Shown here: positions 7,791 through 15,728 of the stretch, one piece after another | Position numbering within the stretch: the stretch's first letter is position 1 | How the letters are laid out: every line of letters begins with the position of its first letter | From: Deltaproteobacteria bacterium | Lineage (GTDB): Bacteria; Myxococcota_A; Polyangia; JAAYKL01 | NCBI GenBank assembly: GCA_030595125.1 | Contig: JAUVDV010000041.1 | Span: 1 to 47,367, forward strand | DNA: 47,367 nucleotides | Direction of reading: 5' to 3' | Translations under genes and position numbers: made by a program | Notes under the pieces: model-generated | The model's input: only the letters and a program-made list of their open reading frames with translations | What the model was told of the DNA's origin: nothing | Databases searched by the model: none

Positions 7791-8897
7791 TTGTTGATGG
7801 CAGTTGCGACCGCGCTGATTTGCAGCGGGTGTTCACGCGTTTTGTCCATCAAAGACGGTGGAACCGACTCGGACTCGGACTCGGACACCGATACGGATAC
7901 GGACGTAGATACAGACACCAATACCGACACGGATACCGGCCCGGTCGAGTGCAATCTGGGAGAGTACAGCGGCGATTTTACGATCGACGCACAATCGGAT
8001 GTCTCAACCCTCGCGGGATACACATCGATCTCTGGACACTTGTTTATCAAATGCCCGTTTTGCACCAACTTGAACAAGTTGCTTTGCCTTACTTCGGTGG
8101 GCGAGGGCTTGAACATTACAGGCAACACAGCCCTCACCAACCTGAATGGGCTGAGTTCCCTCAACTCGGTAGGTGAGGAATTGTGGATCTCCAGCAACCC
8201 CTCCCTCACCAACCTTGACGGGCTGAGTTCCCTCAACTCGACAGGCAGGGAATTGTGGATCCGCTACAACAACGCCCTCACCAACCTTGACGGCCTGAGC
8301 GCCCTCACCACAGTGGGCAGGGAATTAAATATCCACAATAACGCCGCCCTCATTAACCTTGACGGCCTGAGCGCCCTCACTTCGGTGGACGAGGGCTTGT
8401 TCATCGCACGCAACTACGCCCTCACCAACCTGGACGGCCTGAGCGCCCTCGCTTCGGTGGGTAAGTCCATTTCCATTGGACACAACGACGCCCTCACCGA
8501 CCTGGACGGCCTGAGCGGCATCACCTCGGTGAACTGGTACTTGTGGGTCGATAACAACGACGCCCTCACAAACCTGGTCGGCCTGAGCAACATCACCTTG
8601 GTGGACGGGAACTTGACCATCCAATACAACTATGCCCTCACCAACCTGGACGGGCTGGGTGCCCTCACCTCGGTGAACAAGGACCTGTATATTCGGAGCA
8701 ACGACGCCCTCACCGACCTGGACGGGCTAAGCTCCCTCACCTCGGTGGGCTGTGACTTGACCATCTTCAATAACGATCTTCTTCCCGACTGCGAGGCGTG
8801 TGACCTCCTGGACCAGCTCATAAGCGGACCTGCCTCAATAGACGTCCACGACAACCTCGATGATACCTGCACCCCGGTTCCGGCGAGTTGTCCGTAG
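7779..8897 (+). CDS. lipoprotein with 9 leucine-rich (L-domain-like) repeats, paralogue 2
   Basis: This protein of 372 residues (start ATG 7779, or the GTG at 7776) has a lipobox ICSGC at Cys18 and an Asp/Ser/Thr linker. The shared N-terminal cap contains CPFC and the following ~24-residue repeats number nine. The C-terminal cap carries CEACDLLDQL and ends in SCP. The signal region is most like paralogue 4, and the upstream intergenic DNA is identical to that before paralogue 4. It probably lies on the outer-membrane surface. Its binding partner is unknown. Confidence 0.85.
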   Translation: MRYLLLMAVATALICSGCSRVLSIKDGGTDSDSDSDTDTDTDVDTDTNTDTDTGPVECNLGEYSGDFTIDAQSDVSTLAGYTSISGHLFIKCPFCTNLNKLLCLTSVGEGLNITGNTALTNLNGLSSLNSVGEELWISSNPSLTNLDGLSSLNSTGRELWIRYNNALTNLDGLSALTTVGRELNIHNNAALINLDGLSALTSVDEGLFIARNYALTNLDGLSALASVGKSISIGHNDALTDLDGLSGITSVNWYLWVDNNDALTNLVGLSNITLVDGNLTIQYNYALTNLDGLGALTSVNKDLYIRSNDALTDLDGLSSLTSVGCDLTIFNNDLLPDCEACDLLDQLISGPASIDVHDNLDDTCTPVPASCP

Positions 8898-8908
8898 ATG
8901 TTCGTCAA

Positions 8909-8947
8909 ACGACAAACGTGAATGTCCATCCTAAAATGCTCTCACGT
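8909..8947 (+). promoter_or_regulatory. predicted promoter with ACGTGA/TCACGT inverted repeat, upstream of lipoprotein 3
   Basis: ACGACA (8909-8914), a 17-base spacer and TAAAAT (8932-8937) are followed by TCACGT (8942-8947), which pairs with ACGTGA (8916-8921). Positions relative to the start codon match the element before paralogue 1 exactly. Confidence 0.42.
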
Positions 8948-8968
8948 GCAAAACAAAAGGGCTTGGAC

Positions 8969-9652
8969 ATGAGGTCTTTGCTTTTAACGGTGATTGCGAC
9001 AGTGCTGGTCTTTGGCGGGTGCTCGAACGTTTCGTCCATCGGAGACGGTGGGACCGCTGATGTCGACACGGACGGGGATGCAGATACCGACTCAGATTCC
9101 GACACGGGCACCGACACGGATACCGGTCCGATCGAGTGCAATCTGGGAGAGTACAGCGGCTTTTTGATCATTGATGCTCAATCGGATATTGAAGCCTTCG
9201 CAGGATACACATCGATCTCGGGAAACCTTTATATCTACTCGTGCACCGAGTTGAGCGAGTTGATTTGCCTCACCTCGGTAGGCGGGAACTTGTCCATAGC
9301 ATACAATGCCGCCCTGACCGACCTGGGCGGGCTGAGCGCTCTCACTTCGGTGGGCGGTATGTTGGGAATCGGAGGCAACGCCACCCTGACCAACCTGGAC
9401 GGATTGAGCGCTCTCACTTCGGTGGGCGGGTGGCTGGAAATCAGCAATAACACCGCCCTCACAAACCTTGACGGGCTGGGCAGCGTTGCCTCATTGGGCG
9501 GAAGCGGAACCTTGTATATCAACGACAACACTGTCCTGCCCGACTGCGAGGCGTGTGACCTCCTGGACCAGCTCATCAGCGGCCCCGCTTCAATAGATGT
9601 TTACGACAACCTCGACGACACCTGCACCCCGGTTCCGGGGAGTTGTCCGTAG
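8969..9652 (+). CDS. lipoprotein with 3 leucine-rich (L-domain-like) repeats, paralogue 3
   Basis: This is the shortest paralogue, 227 residues. The ATG at 8969 is used because it starts the lipoprotein signal (VFGGC, Cys18); the longer upstream frame runs into paralogue 2. After an Asp/Thr/Ser linker and the Cys-containing cap come only three ~24-residue repeats and the usual C-terminal cap (CEACDLLDQL, final SCP). Its upstream element is of the same type as that of paralogue 1, so it is probably the duplicate of that gene with repeats lost by recombination (inference). Confidence 0.82.
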   Translation: MRSLLLTVIATVLVFGGCSNVSSIGDGGTADVDTDGDADTDSDSDTGTDTDTGPIECNLGEYSGFLIIDAQSDIEAFAGYTSISGNLYIYSCTELSELICLTSVGGNLSIAYNAALTDLGGLSALTSVGGMLGIGGNATLTNLDGLSALTSVGGWLEISNNTALTNLDGLGSVASLGGSGTLYINDNTVLPDCEACDLLDQLISGPASIDVYDNLDDTCTPVPGSCP

Positions 9653-9718
9653 ATTGTTATCGTAAGATGATAGACTAACTCTCACGTACAAAACGAAGGT
9701 GGGGTGATGCGATACTTG
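9650..9718 (+). repeat. intergenic segment duplicated at 7722-7790
   Basis: The segment is identical to 7722-7790, from the stop codon of the preceding paralogue to the first codons of the next one. It pairs paralogues 3 and 4 with paralogues 1 and 2. Confidence 0.85.
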
Positions 9719-10543
9719 ATCTTGATGGCAGTTGCGACCGCGCTGGTTTGCGGTGGTTGCTCACACGTTTTGTCCATCAAAGACGGTGGGACCGACTCGG
9801 ACACGGACACCGATACAGATACCGACACAGATGCCGATACAGATACGGATACCGGTCCAATCGAGTGCAATCTGGGAGAGTACAGCGGCAATTTCACTAT
9901 CGACGACCAATCAGATGTCGCATTCCTCGCGGGATACACCTCTATCTCGGGGAGACTTAGAATCATCTGCGATTCTTGCACCGACTTGAGCGGGTTAATT
10001 TGTATTGCATCTGTGGGAGTGGACTTGAGAATCGAAAACAATGACGTCCTCTACAGTCTGATCGGTCTGAGCGGCCTCACCTCAGTGGGCGGGTCCTTGA
10101 TTATCTCCGAAAACGATGCCCTCTCTAGTCTGATCAGTCTGAGCGCCCTCACCTCGGTGGGCGGGGAATTGTGGATCTTTATGAACCTTGCCCTGACGAA
10201 CCTGACAGGCCTGAGCGGCATCACCTCAACGAACTATGGTTTGAAAATCCAAGATAACGACGCCCTCACCAATCTGGACGGCCTGAGCGGCATTACCTCG
10301 GTGGGCGGGGACTTGATAATAGGTAGCCAGTTTTCTTACGGCGGCAACCCAGTCCTTGCAAACCTGGACGGGCTGAGCAACATCCTCTCGGTAGCGGGTG
10401 ACTTGACCATCTTCAATAACGATCTTCTTCCCGACTGCGAGGCGTGTGACCTTCTGGACCAGTTCGCCAGCGCGCCCATAACGATATACGTCCACGACAA
10501 CCTCGACGACTCGTGCACCCCCGTTCCGGCGGGTTGTCCTTAG
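9707..10543 (+). CDS. lipoprotein with 5 leucine-rich (L-domain-like) repeats, paralogue 4
   Basis: This protein of 278 residues (ATG 9707, or GTG 9704) has a lipobox VCGGC at Cys18 and VLSIKDGGTDSDT directly after it, nearly the same as in paralogue 2. An Asp/Thr linker and five repeats follow; these are more degenerate than those of the others, with LIGLS and LISLS variants. The C-terminal cap has CEACDLLDQF and ends in GCP. Role unknown; a surface-exposed binding protein is the best guess. Confidence 0.83.
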   Translation: MRYLILMAVATALVCGGCSHVLSIKDGGTDSDTDTDTDTDTDADTDTDTGPIECNLGEYSGNFTIDDQSDVAFLAGYTSISGRLRIICDSCTDLSGLICIASVGVDLRIENNDVLYSLIGLSGLTSVGGSLIISENDALSSLISLSALTSVGGELWIFMNLALTNLTGLSGITSTNYGLKIQDNDALTNLDGLSGITSVGGDLIIGSQFSYGGNPVLANLDGLSNILSVAGDLTIFNNDLLPDCEACDLLDQFASAPITIYVHDNLDDSCTPVPAGCP

Positions 10544-10621
10544 AAATGATTCTGACACTTCCTGAAGAAGGCGCGGCGAACTGATGGTATCATCGTCACA
10601 ACTGATATAGGTGGGCGTCAG

Positions 10622-11545
10622 GTGATCGACATCAAACATTTTCTACTGGGGCTTGTGCTGGTTGTGGCAGCAGCGCTTTCAGCGGGTTGCTGGTCCATGC
10701 AAGAGATCATCATGGGGACCGACTCGGACACGGACACAGGCACCGATACAGATACCGATACTGACACTGATTCTGATACTGACACCGATACAGACACTGA
10801 TACCGGCCCGGTCGAGTGCAATCTCTTGGATTACAACGGCGATTTCGAGATCACTACACAATCGGATCTCGCAACTTTCGCGGGATACACATCGATCTCT
10901 GGAGGTCTTGAAATCAATTGCCCTTCGTGCACCGACTTGAGCGAGCTGGTTTGCCTCACCTCGGTGGGTGGTCTGTTGTACATCGAATGGAATACCGCCC
11001 TCCCCAACCTGGACGGACTGAACGCCCTCACCTCGGTGGGTGGGGACTTGTACATCTCCTGGAACGCAGTCCTCCCCAACCTTGACGGGCTGAGCGCGCT
11101 CACCTCGGTGGGCGGGTGCTTGTACATCAAATACAACGCCGCCCTCCCCAACCTGGACGGACTGAACGCCCTCACCTCGGTGGGAGAGGGCTTGTACATC
11201 AACGACAACGACGCCCTCACAAACCTGATCGGGCTGAGCGCACTCACCTCTGTGGGTGAGCATTTATATATTCAAGGTAACGACGCCCTCCCCAACATGG
11301 ACGGGCTGAGCGCCCTCACCTCGGTGGACGGGAAATTGGTCATCTCCGATAACGACATCCTGACAAACTTGGACGGCTTGAGCGACATCACCTCGGTGGG
11401 GACATTGGGGATCGGTTTCAATGTTTCCCTACACGACTGCAAGGCGTGCGAGCTGTTGGACCAGTTCACCAGCGTGCCCACATCGATAAATGTTTACGAC
11501 AACCTCGATGATACCTGCACCCCGGTTCCGGGGAATTGTCCGTAG
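10622..11545 (+). CDS. lipoprotein with 6 leucine-rich (L-domain-like) repeats, paralogue 5
   Basis: This 307-residue lipoprotein starts at a GTG preceded by AGGTGGG. The lipobox is LSAGC (Cys23) and the signal differs from the other four. A long Asp/Thr/Ser linker precedes the common cap and six repeats, often LPNLDGLNALTSVGG with Pro in place of Thr. The C-terminal cap has CKACELLDQF and ends in NCP. Its upstream region is unrelated to the two types shared by paralogues 1-4, so it is probably an older copy. It converges on a vWA gene with only 29 bases between stops. Confidence 0.83.
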   Translation: MIDIKHFLLGLVLVVAAALSAGCWSMQEIIMGTDSDTDTGTDTDTDTDTDSDTDTDTDTDTGPVECNLLDYNGDFEITTQSDLATFAGYTSISGGLEINCPSCTDLSELVCLTSVGGLLYIEWNTALPNLDGLNALTSVGGDLYISWNAVLPNLDGLSALTSVGGCLYIKYNAALPNLDGLNALTSVGEGLYINDNDALTNLIGLSALTSVGEHLYIQGNDALPNMDGLSALTSVDGKLVISDNDILTNLDGLSDITSVGTLGIGFNVSLHDCKACELLDQFTSVPTSINVYDNLDDTCTPVPGNCP

Positions 11546-11574
11546 GTCAGTTCGTGTTTTTCAGGGAGGTTCGA

Positions 11575-12624
11575 CTACTCAACAACCGTCGGGCAACCCC
11601 ATGCGGCCGAGATGTCCGGCGGATCGCCGTCCTTGATCTCATCGCAGGATACCGGGCAGAACTCGACCTGGGTATGCGCCGCGTCAACCCACTGCCAGCC
11701 CTCTCCTGAGCCGCCGCAGCCGTCGTTATAGGGCACGACCACGCCGTCGAAATAGAAATTCACGTTGTCGGGATCCGCTGTCGCGTCCGGGCTCTGCACA
11801 TCGAAGATGCAGGTAATGACAACCTGCGCGATGTCGTTGAAAGCGTTCTGCATTGTCGTCGAGTCGGTAACCTGGATCGGGACGTTGTAGGGAGCCGGCA
11901 TACCTCCCGCCGCCGCGACCGCGTTGAGAGATGCGCTGGTGTAGTTGAAACCAACGGCGATGGTCTTGATCTGGTTTGCCAGCAGGCTGGCGGTGGTGGC
12001 GGAGAAGGAAGCCGTGTCTCCGCTGATGCAGTTGGGGGAACCGTCGGTGACGACAACCAGGTAGGATTCAACGCCCGACTCCGGAAAACTGGTCGCGTAG
12101 CCGAAGTTCAGGTAGTTGAGCATCGCCTCCTCGGTGGGCGTGTTGCCCCCGGACGAGATACCGTTGAGCATTGTGGTAATTCCGGTCTCGGTGCCCGCAG
12201 CGGGAGACACGGGAATGGCCGTGTGAACAGCGCAGTATGTATCGCTGGGATAGTAATCGAACCCAAACTCGATCTGCTGGCCCGCCCATATGCCCAGAAT
12301 ATTGTTGATGGCGTCCTTGGCCTGCTGCATGGGGGTGGTGCTCATTGAGCCCGATTTGTCCAGCAGGAACACCAGCCGCACGGGCGTGATCTCGATCTCG
12401 AAATCCTGCTCGTCACAGACGGTATCGCCGCCGTCACCGTCGGCGTCGGAATCGCTGTCCGAATCCGAATCGGAATCTGCGTCGGTGTCCGTGTCGGTAT
12501 CCGTATCGGTGTCCGTATCGGTGTCTGCGTCACCGCCCGTCTCATCTGCATGCTTGACGGACTCGCAACCGAAGATTCCGAGAGTCAAAAGAACCGCCAT
12601 CAGAAAATACATGGAGGATTTCAT
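11575..12624 (-). CDS. von Willebrand factor A lipoprotein, copy 1
   Basis: The 349-residue protein has a lipoprotein signal (GIFGC, Cys20) and an Asp/Thr/Ser linker. A vWA domain follows with a complete metal-site pattern: DKSGSMS, a Thr in GGNTPTEEA, and VVVTDGSPN. The last ~80 residues form a separate Cys-containing module (DPDNVNFYFDG, CGGSGEGWQW, FCPVSC, WGCP). vWA domains bind protein partners through a bound divalent ion. A clear AGGAG lies before the ATG. It lies 36 bases downstream of a close paralogue, so the pair arose by tandem duplication. The exact role is unknown; surface adhesion is a possibility. Confidence 0.9.
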   Translation of the reverse strand: MKSSMYFLMAVLLTLGIFGCESVKHADETGGDADTDTDTDTDTDTDTDADSDSDSDSDSDADGDGGDTVCDEQDFEIEITPVRLVFLLDKSGSMSTTPMQQAKDAINNILGIWAGQQIEFGFDYYPSDTYCAVHTAIPVSPAAGTETGITTMLNGISSGGNTPTEEAMLNYLNFGYATSFPESGVESYLVVVTDGSPNCISGDTASFSATTASLLANQIKTIAVGFNYTSASLNAVAAAGGMPAPYNVPIQVTDSTTMQNAFNDIAQVVITCIFDVQSPDATADPDNVNFYFDGVVVPYNDGCGGSGEGWQWVDAAHTQVEFCPVSCDEIKDGDPPDISAAWGCPTVVE

Positions 12625-12636
12625 TACTGTTCTCCT

Positions 12637-12655
12637 TTCGGGGATATTTCCCGAA
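12637..12655 (-). other. small hairpin between the two vWA genes
   Basis: TTCGGG (12637-12642) and CCCGAA (12650-12655) form an inverted repeat in the 36-base spacer, just upstream of the ribosome binding site of the downstream copy. It could modulate expression of that gene or processing of a joint transcript. It has no T-run and is not a standard terminator. Confidence 0.35.
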
Positions 12656-12660
12656 TAACT

Positions 12661-13713
12661 CTAAATAAGCTCTGTCGGACAACCCCACGCTGCCGTGATG
12701 TCCGGCGGATCGCCGTCCTTGATGTCATCGCAGGATACCGGGCAGAACTCCACCTGCGTGTGCGCCGCGTCAACCCACTGCCAGCCCTCTCCTGAGCCGC
12801 CGCAACCGTCGTTCATCGGCAAAACCACGCCGTCGAAATAGAAATTCACATTGTCGGGATCCGCGCTCGCGTCCGGGCTCTGCACGTCGAAGATGCAGGT
12901 GATGACAACCTGCGCGATATCGTCGAATGCGTTTTGCAGGGTGACCGAATCGGTGGCGTTGATGGGAACATTGTACGGAGCGGGCATACCGCCGGCTGCT
13001 GCCACCGCATCGAGCTGTGTGCTGGAGTAATTGAACCCGATTGCAAAGGTTTTGATCTGGTTGGCCAGCAATGAGGCTGTTGTGGCCGAGAAGGAAGCGG
13101 CGTCTCCGCTGGCGCAATTGGGCATGCCGTCGGTGACCACTACCATGTACGAGTTGACGCCGGACTCCGGGAAGCCCGCAGCGTAACCGTAATTGAAGTA
13201 GTTCATCATGGCTTCTTCGAGTGGGGTCATGCCGGTGGGAGTATGGGAGGTCATCCAGGTGATGATCGACGTTTCGGTACCGGCGGCCGGAGGGATCGTT
13301 ATGGTCGAGTTGACCCCGCAGTTCCCGTCATTGGGGAAATAGTCGAACCCGAACTCGATGCCCATGCCCATCCACAGAGTGAGGATGTTGGTCAGCGCGG
13401 TTGTGGCCTGGGTCCAGTTTGTTCCGCTCATGGAACCCGAAAAATCCTGAAGGATGACCAGGCGCACGGGCTCGATTTCAATATTAAAATCCTGCTCGTC
13501 ACAGACGGTATCGCCGCCGTCGCCGTCCGCGTCGCCGTCGCTGTCCGAATCCGAATCGGCGTCGGTATCCGTGTCGGTATCCGTATCGGTATCCGTATCG
13601 GTATCCGCGTCACTGTTGCTGTCATCGACACGGTCTACTGGATTGCAACCTGGCGCCCCGATCATCATTGTGCCGAGAGCTGCCATCAGTAAAAAACGAA
13701 GTGAAAGATTCAT
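12661..13713 (-). CDS. von Willebrand factor A lipoprotein, copy 2
   Basis: This 350-residue paralogue of the adjacent gene has a lipoprotein signal (GAPGC, Cys23) and an Asp/Thr/Ser linker. Its vWA domain carries QDFSGSMS, a Thr in HTPTGMTPLEEA, and VVVTDGMPN. The same C-terminal Cys module follows (DPDNVNFYFDG, FCPVSC, WGCP). The strong ribosome binding site AAAAGGGG lies before the ATG. A 155-base gap separates it from the upstream gene, so it may have its own promoter rather than belonging to the sigma-factor operon. Confidence 0.9.
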   Translation of the reverse strand: MNLSLRFLLMAALGTMMIGAPGCNPVDRVDDSNSDADTDTDTDTDTDTDTDADSDSDSDGDADGDGGDTVCDEQDFNIEIEPVRLVILQDFSGSMSGTNWTQATTALTNILTLWMGMGIEFGFDYFPNDGNCGVNSTITIPPAAGTETSIITWMTSHTPTGMTPLEEAMMNYFNYGYAAGFPESGVNSYMVVVTDGMPNCASGDAASFSATTASLLANQIKTFAIGFNYSSTQLDAVAAAGGMPAPYNVPINATDSVTLQNAFDDIAQVVITCIFDVQSPDASADPDNVNFYFDGVVLPMNDGCGGSGEGWQWVDAAHTQVEFCPVSCDDIKDGDPPDITAAWGCPTELI

Positions 13714-13868
13714 TGTTTTCCCCTTTTCAGGAATTTTGTTCGTCGTTTAACCACGTTCGCGCGCACCCGGTCATATATAGTACTACTCCAAGAATAGTTC
13801 ATTTCACCCTATTAGGTGTAATTAATTTGGAATGTGAATAAATAATTAACGCAGCGGAAGAACGTGCG

Positions 13869-15728
13869 TTACTCGATCACGACGGGATTGGTGTGGCGAA
13901 GGTCTGATCCTGCAGGGTAGGCATAGGAACCGGCGCTGTAATAACCATACACGTACACGGCGATATTTTCGCCGGTATCGTCCGGGTTTGCACCGGAATA
14001 TACAGTGTGCACGCCGTCCTCGATCTCGCAATCGTATGCCACGTAAGTGATACCACCGAGGGTTCCATTGGGGAGCGGGCCCAGACAGTTGCTGGCGTTC
14101 ACGTCCTTGGTCTGGCTACTATCCGTGTAGTGGGCCTCGGTTCCCTCCGGCATGGAGATCACAACCTGATTGATAGAGAACCCCTGCCCCGTGGTGAACA
14201 CGTACAGGCTTCGCCGCTGTTCCACGGCGGGAACATACAGAAGCGACGAGTCGCCGATCCAGGCGGTGGTATTGCCGCCCTCCACCAGGAATTGAGCTAC
14301 GTGCAGGTAACCGTCCGTGGTTTCCACGGTGAACCCCGTGTTGACAAAGAAGTCCCTGAACTCTCCCACACCAAGAGTGAACGAATCATTTGGCGATGGA
14401 AGACTCGTTGTGACTGTTGCGGTTTCGTAGGCCATGATCCTGTAGTAATCCATCTCGGCGGTGCCGGCGTTGCGCTGTGCCGAGTGGGAAACCACGAAGT
14501 TCTGCCCCATCGCCATGGAGGGAATGACCTGCTGCTCGAGGTGTTCTGCGCAGCAACTATCCGTGAAACTCTCCTGGCCGATTGAGGTCAGATCCACTCC
14601 GAAGAAAACCGCCACCGACTTGTCCGCCTCGACGCGGGTTCCTGTCAGGTCCGCATCGTGTCCCCCCATCAGCTCTACCAGAGTGAACAGACGCGTTTCC
14701 AGATTGAGCACATCGAATGGACCGATATTGAATGTGTGACTATCCCCTGCTGCCATGGCGGGCACATCCCAGCCGGCTTCGATGTCTTCGGCCACCTGCA
14801 CCGTCACCGATGTGTTTTCCTCTGTTCCCAGAATCGTGACGTACCCCCGGTTTCTGGGAGATCCCGCCGCTGCCGTGGGGGCTCCCGGTGGAAATCCGAC
14901 TACCAGATGATCCTTCCCAAGCCCGGAGGTGGGCAGGAGCAGTGACGCATCGTTCGAGTACTGCTGGTCGAGAGTGTTGAATTGATACGCCGCCACCGGA
15001 AGGTTCGAGACAATCCTGAATGCCCGTGAAGAGAGCCATGACTGGGGGCCGTCGTCCACGTTGTTGGTGACATTGTCTCCGTCAGCGTCGCGCCGGGGAA
15101 GCAGGAAAATATAAACCTCGCCCTGGGGCACGTCGTGTTCCTCGACGAGTTCCAGATTGAGCGCGTCACCGTAAACAGCATTGTTCAGGTGAACCTCTAC
15201 CTGCGCGGTTCCCTGATTGCCGATATTGGCGATCGCGACGGCGAACTGCGCCGCAGCCGCATCGTCGAAATAGTTTTCGGCATTGTCGAGATCGACGGCC
15301 CAGTATTCGCAACCGATGTTGTTCTTGGTGGCGATGGCCTCCGCGCAAGGATCATCGAAGACGCAGGCCCCGTCCTCGCAGACGGTTCCGAGCTCCGCGC
15401 AGTCCTGATCTATCGAGTAGCCCAATCCGTCGTCATCGCAAACCATGACAAGATCGCCTTCGCAGTAGGCGTCTCCCGGCACGCATACGACACACCCCAG
15501 ATCCGGGACGCAGATCTCCTCGCATGTCTCGACCAGAGACCACTGCCCGTCAACGCACTCCATATAGTCGGCGCCGTCGCAGCTGAACTCTCCGTCCACA
15601 CAGTCCGCGTCGGTGTCAGTGTCCCCGCCGCCGGCCAGGGCTTTGTCCTTCGCCTCGCATCCGGCAAGGGACAATAGCGCGATTGTCAGGAGCGACACTC
15701 CCAGAAAAATGATGTTGTTTTTCTTCAT
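13869..15728 (-). CDS. lipoprotein with Cys-rich repeats and IgGFc-binding-like domain
   Basis: The protein has 619 residues. The lipobox is SLAGC (Cys24), followed by a short DTDTDAD linker. A disulfide-type region of about 110 residues (repeated C-x-DG-x-C patterns such as CVDGEFSCDG and CVPGDAYCEGD) comes next. The rest resembles the bacterial IgGFc-binding-type domain, with RAFRIVSNLPVAAYQF and SNDASLLLPTSGLGKDHLV. Such domains are common in myxobacterial surface proteins; actual immunoglobulin binding is not implied. The ATG overlaps the stop of the anti-sigma gene by four bases, so it is probably the output or the sensor of the sigma/anti-sigma switch. Confidence 0.85.
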   Translation of the reverse strand: MKKNNIIFLGVSLLTIALLSLAGCEAKDKALAGGGDTDTDADCVDGEFSCDGADYMECVDGQWSLVETCEEICVPDLGCVVCVPGDAYCEGDLVMVCDDDGLGYSIDQDCAELGTVCEDGACVFDDPCAEAIATKNNIGCEYWAVDLDNAENYFDDAAAAQFAVAIANIGNQGTAQVEVHLNNAVYGDALNLELVEEHDVPQGEVYIFLLPRRDADGDNVTNNVDDGPQSWLSSRAFRIVSNLPVAAYQFNTLDQQYSNDASLLLPTSGLGKDHLVVGFPPGAPTAAAGSPRNRGYVTILGTEENTSVTVQVAEDIEAGWDVPAMAAGDSHTFNIGPFDVLNLETRLFTLVELMGGHDADLTGTRVEADKSVAVFFGVDLTSIGQESFTDSCCAEHLEQQVIPSMAMGQNFVVSHSAQRNAGTAEMDYYRIMAYETATVTTSLPSPNDSFTLGVGEFRDFFVNTGFTVETTDGYLHVAQFLVEGGNTTAWIGDSSLLYVPAVEQRRSLYVFTTGQGFSINQVVISMPEGTEAHYTDSSQTKDVNASNCLGPLPNGTLGGITYVAYDCEIEDGVHTVYSGANPDDTGENIAVYVYGYYSAGSYAYPAGSDLRHTNPVVIE

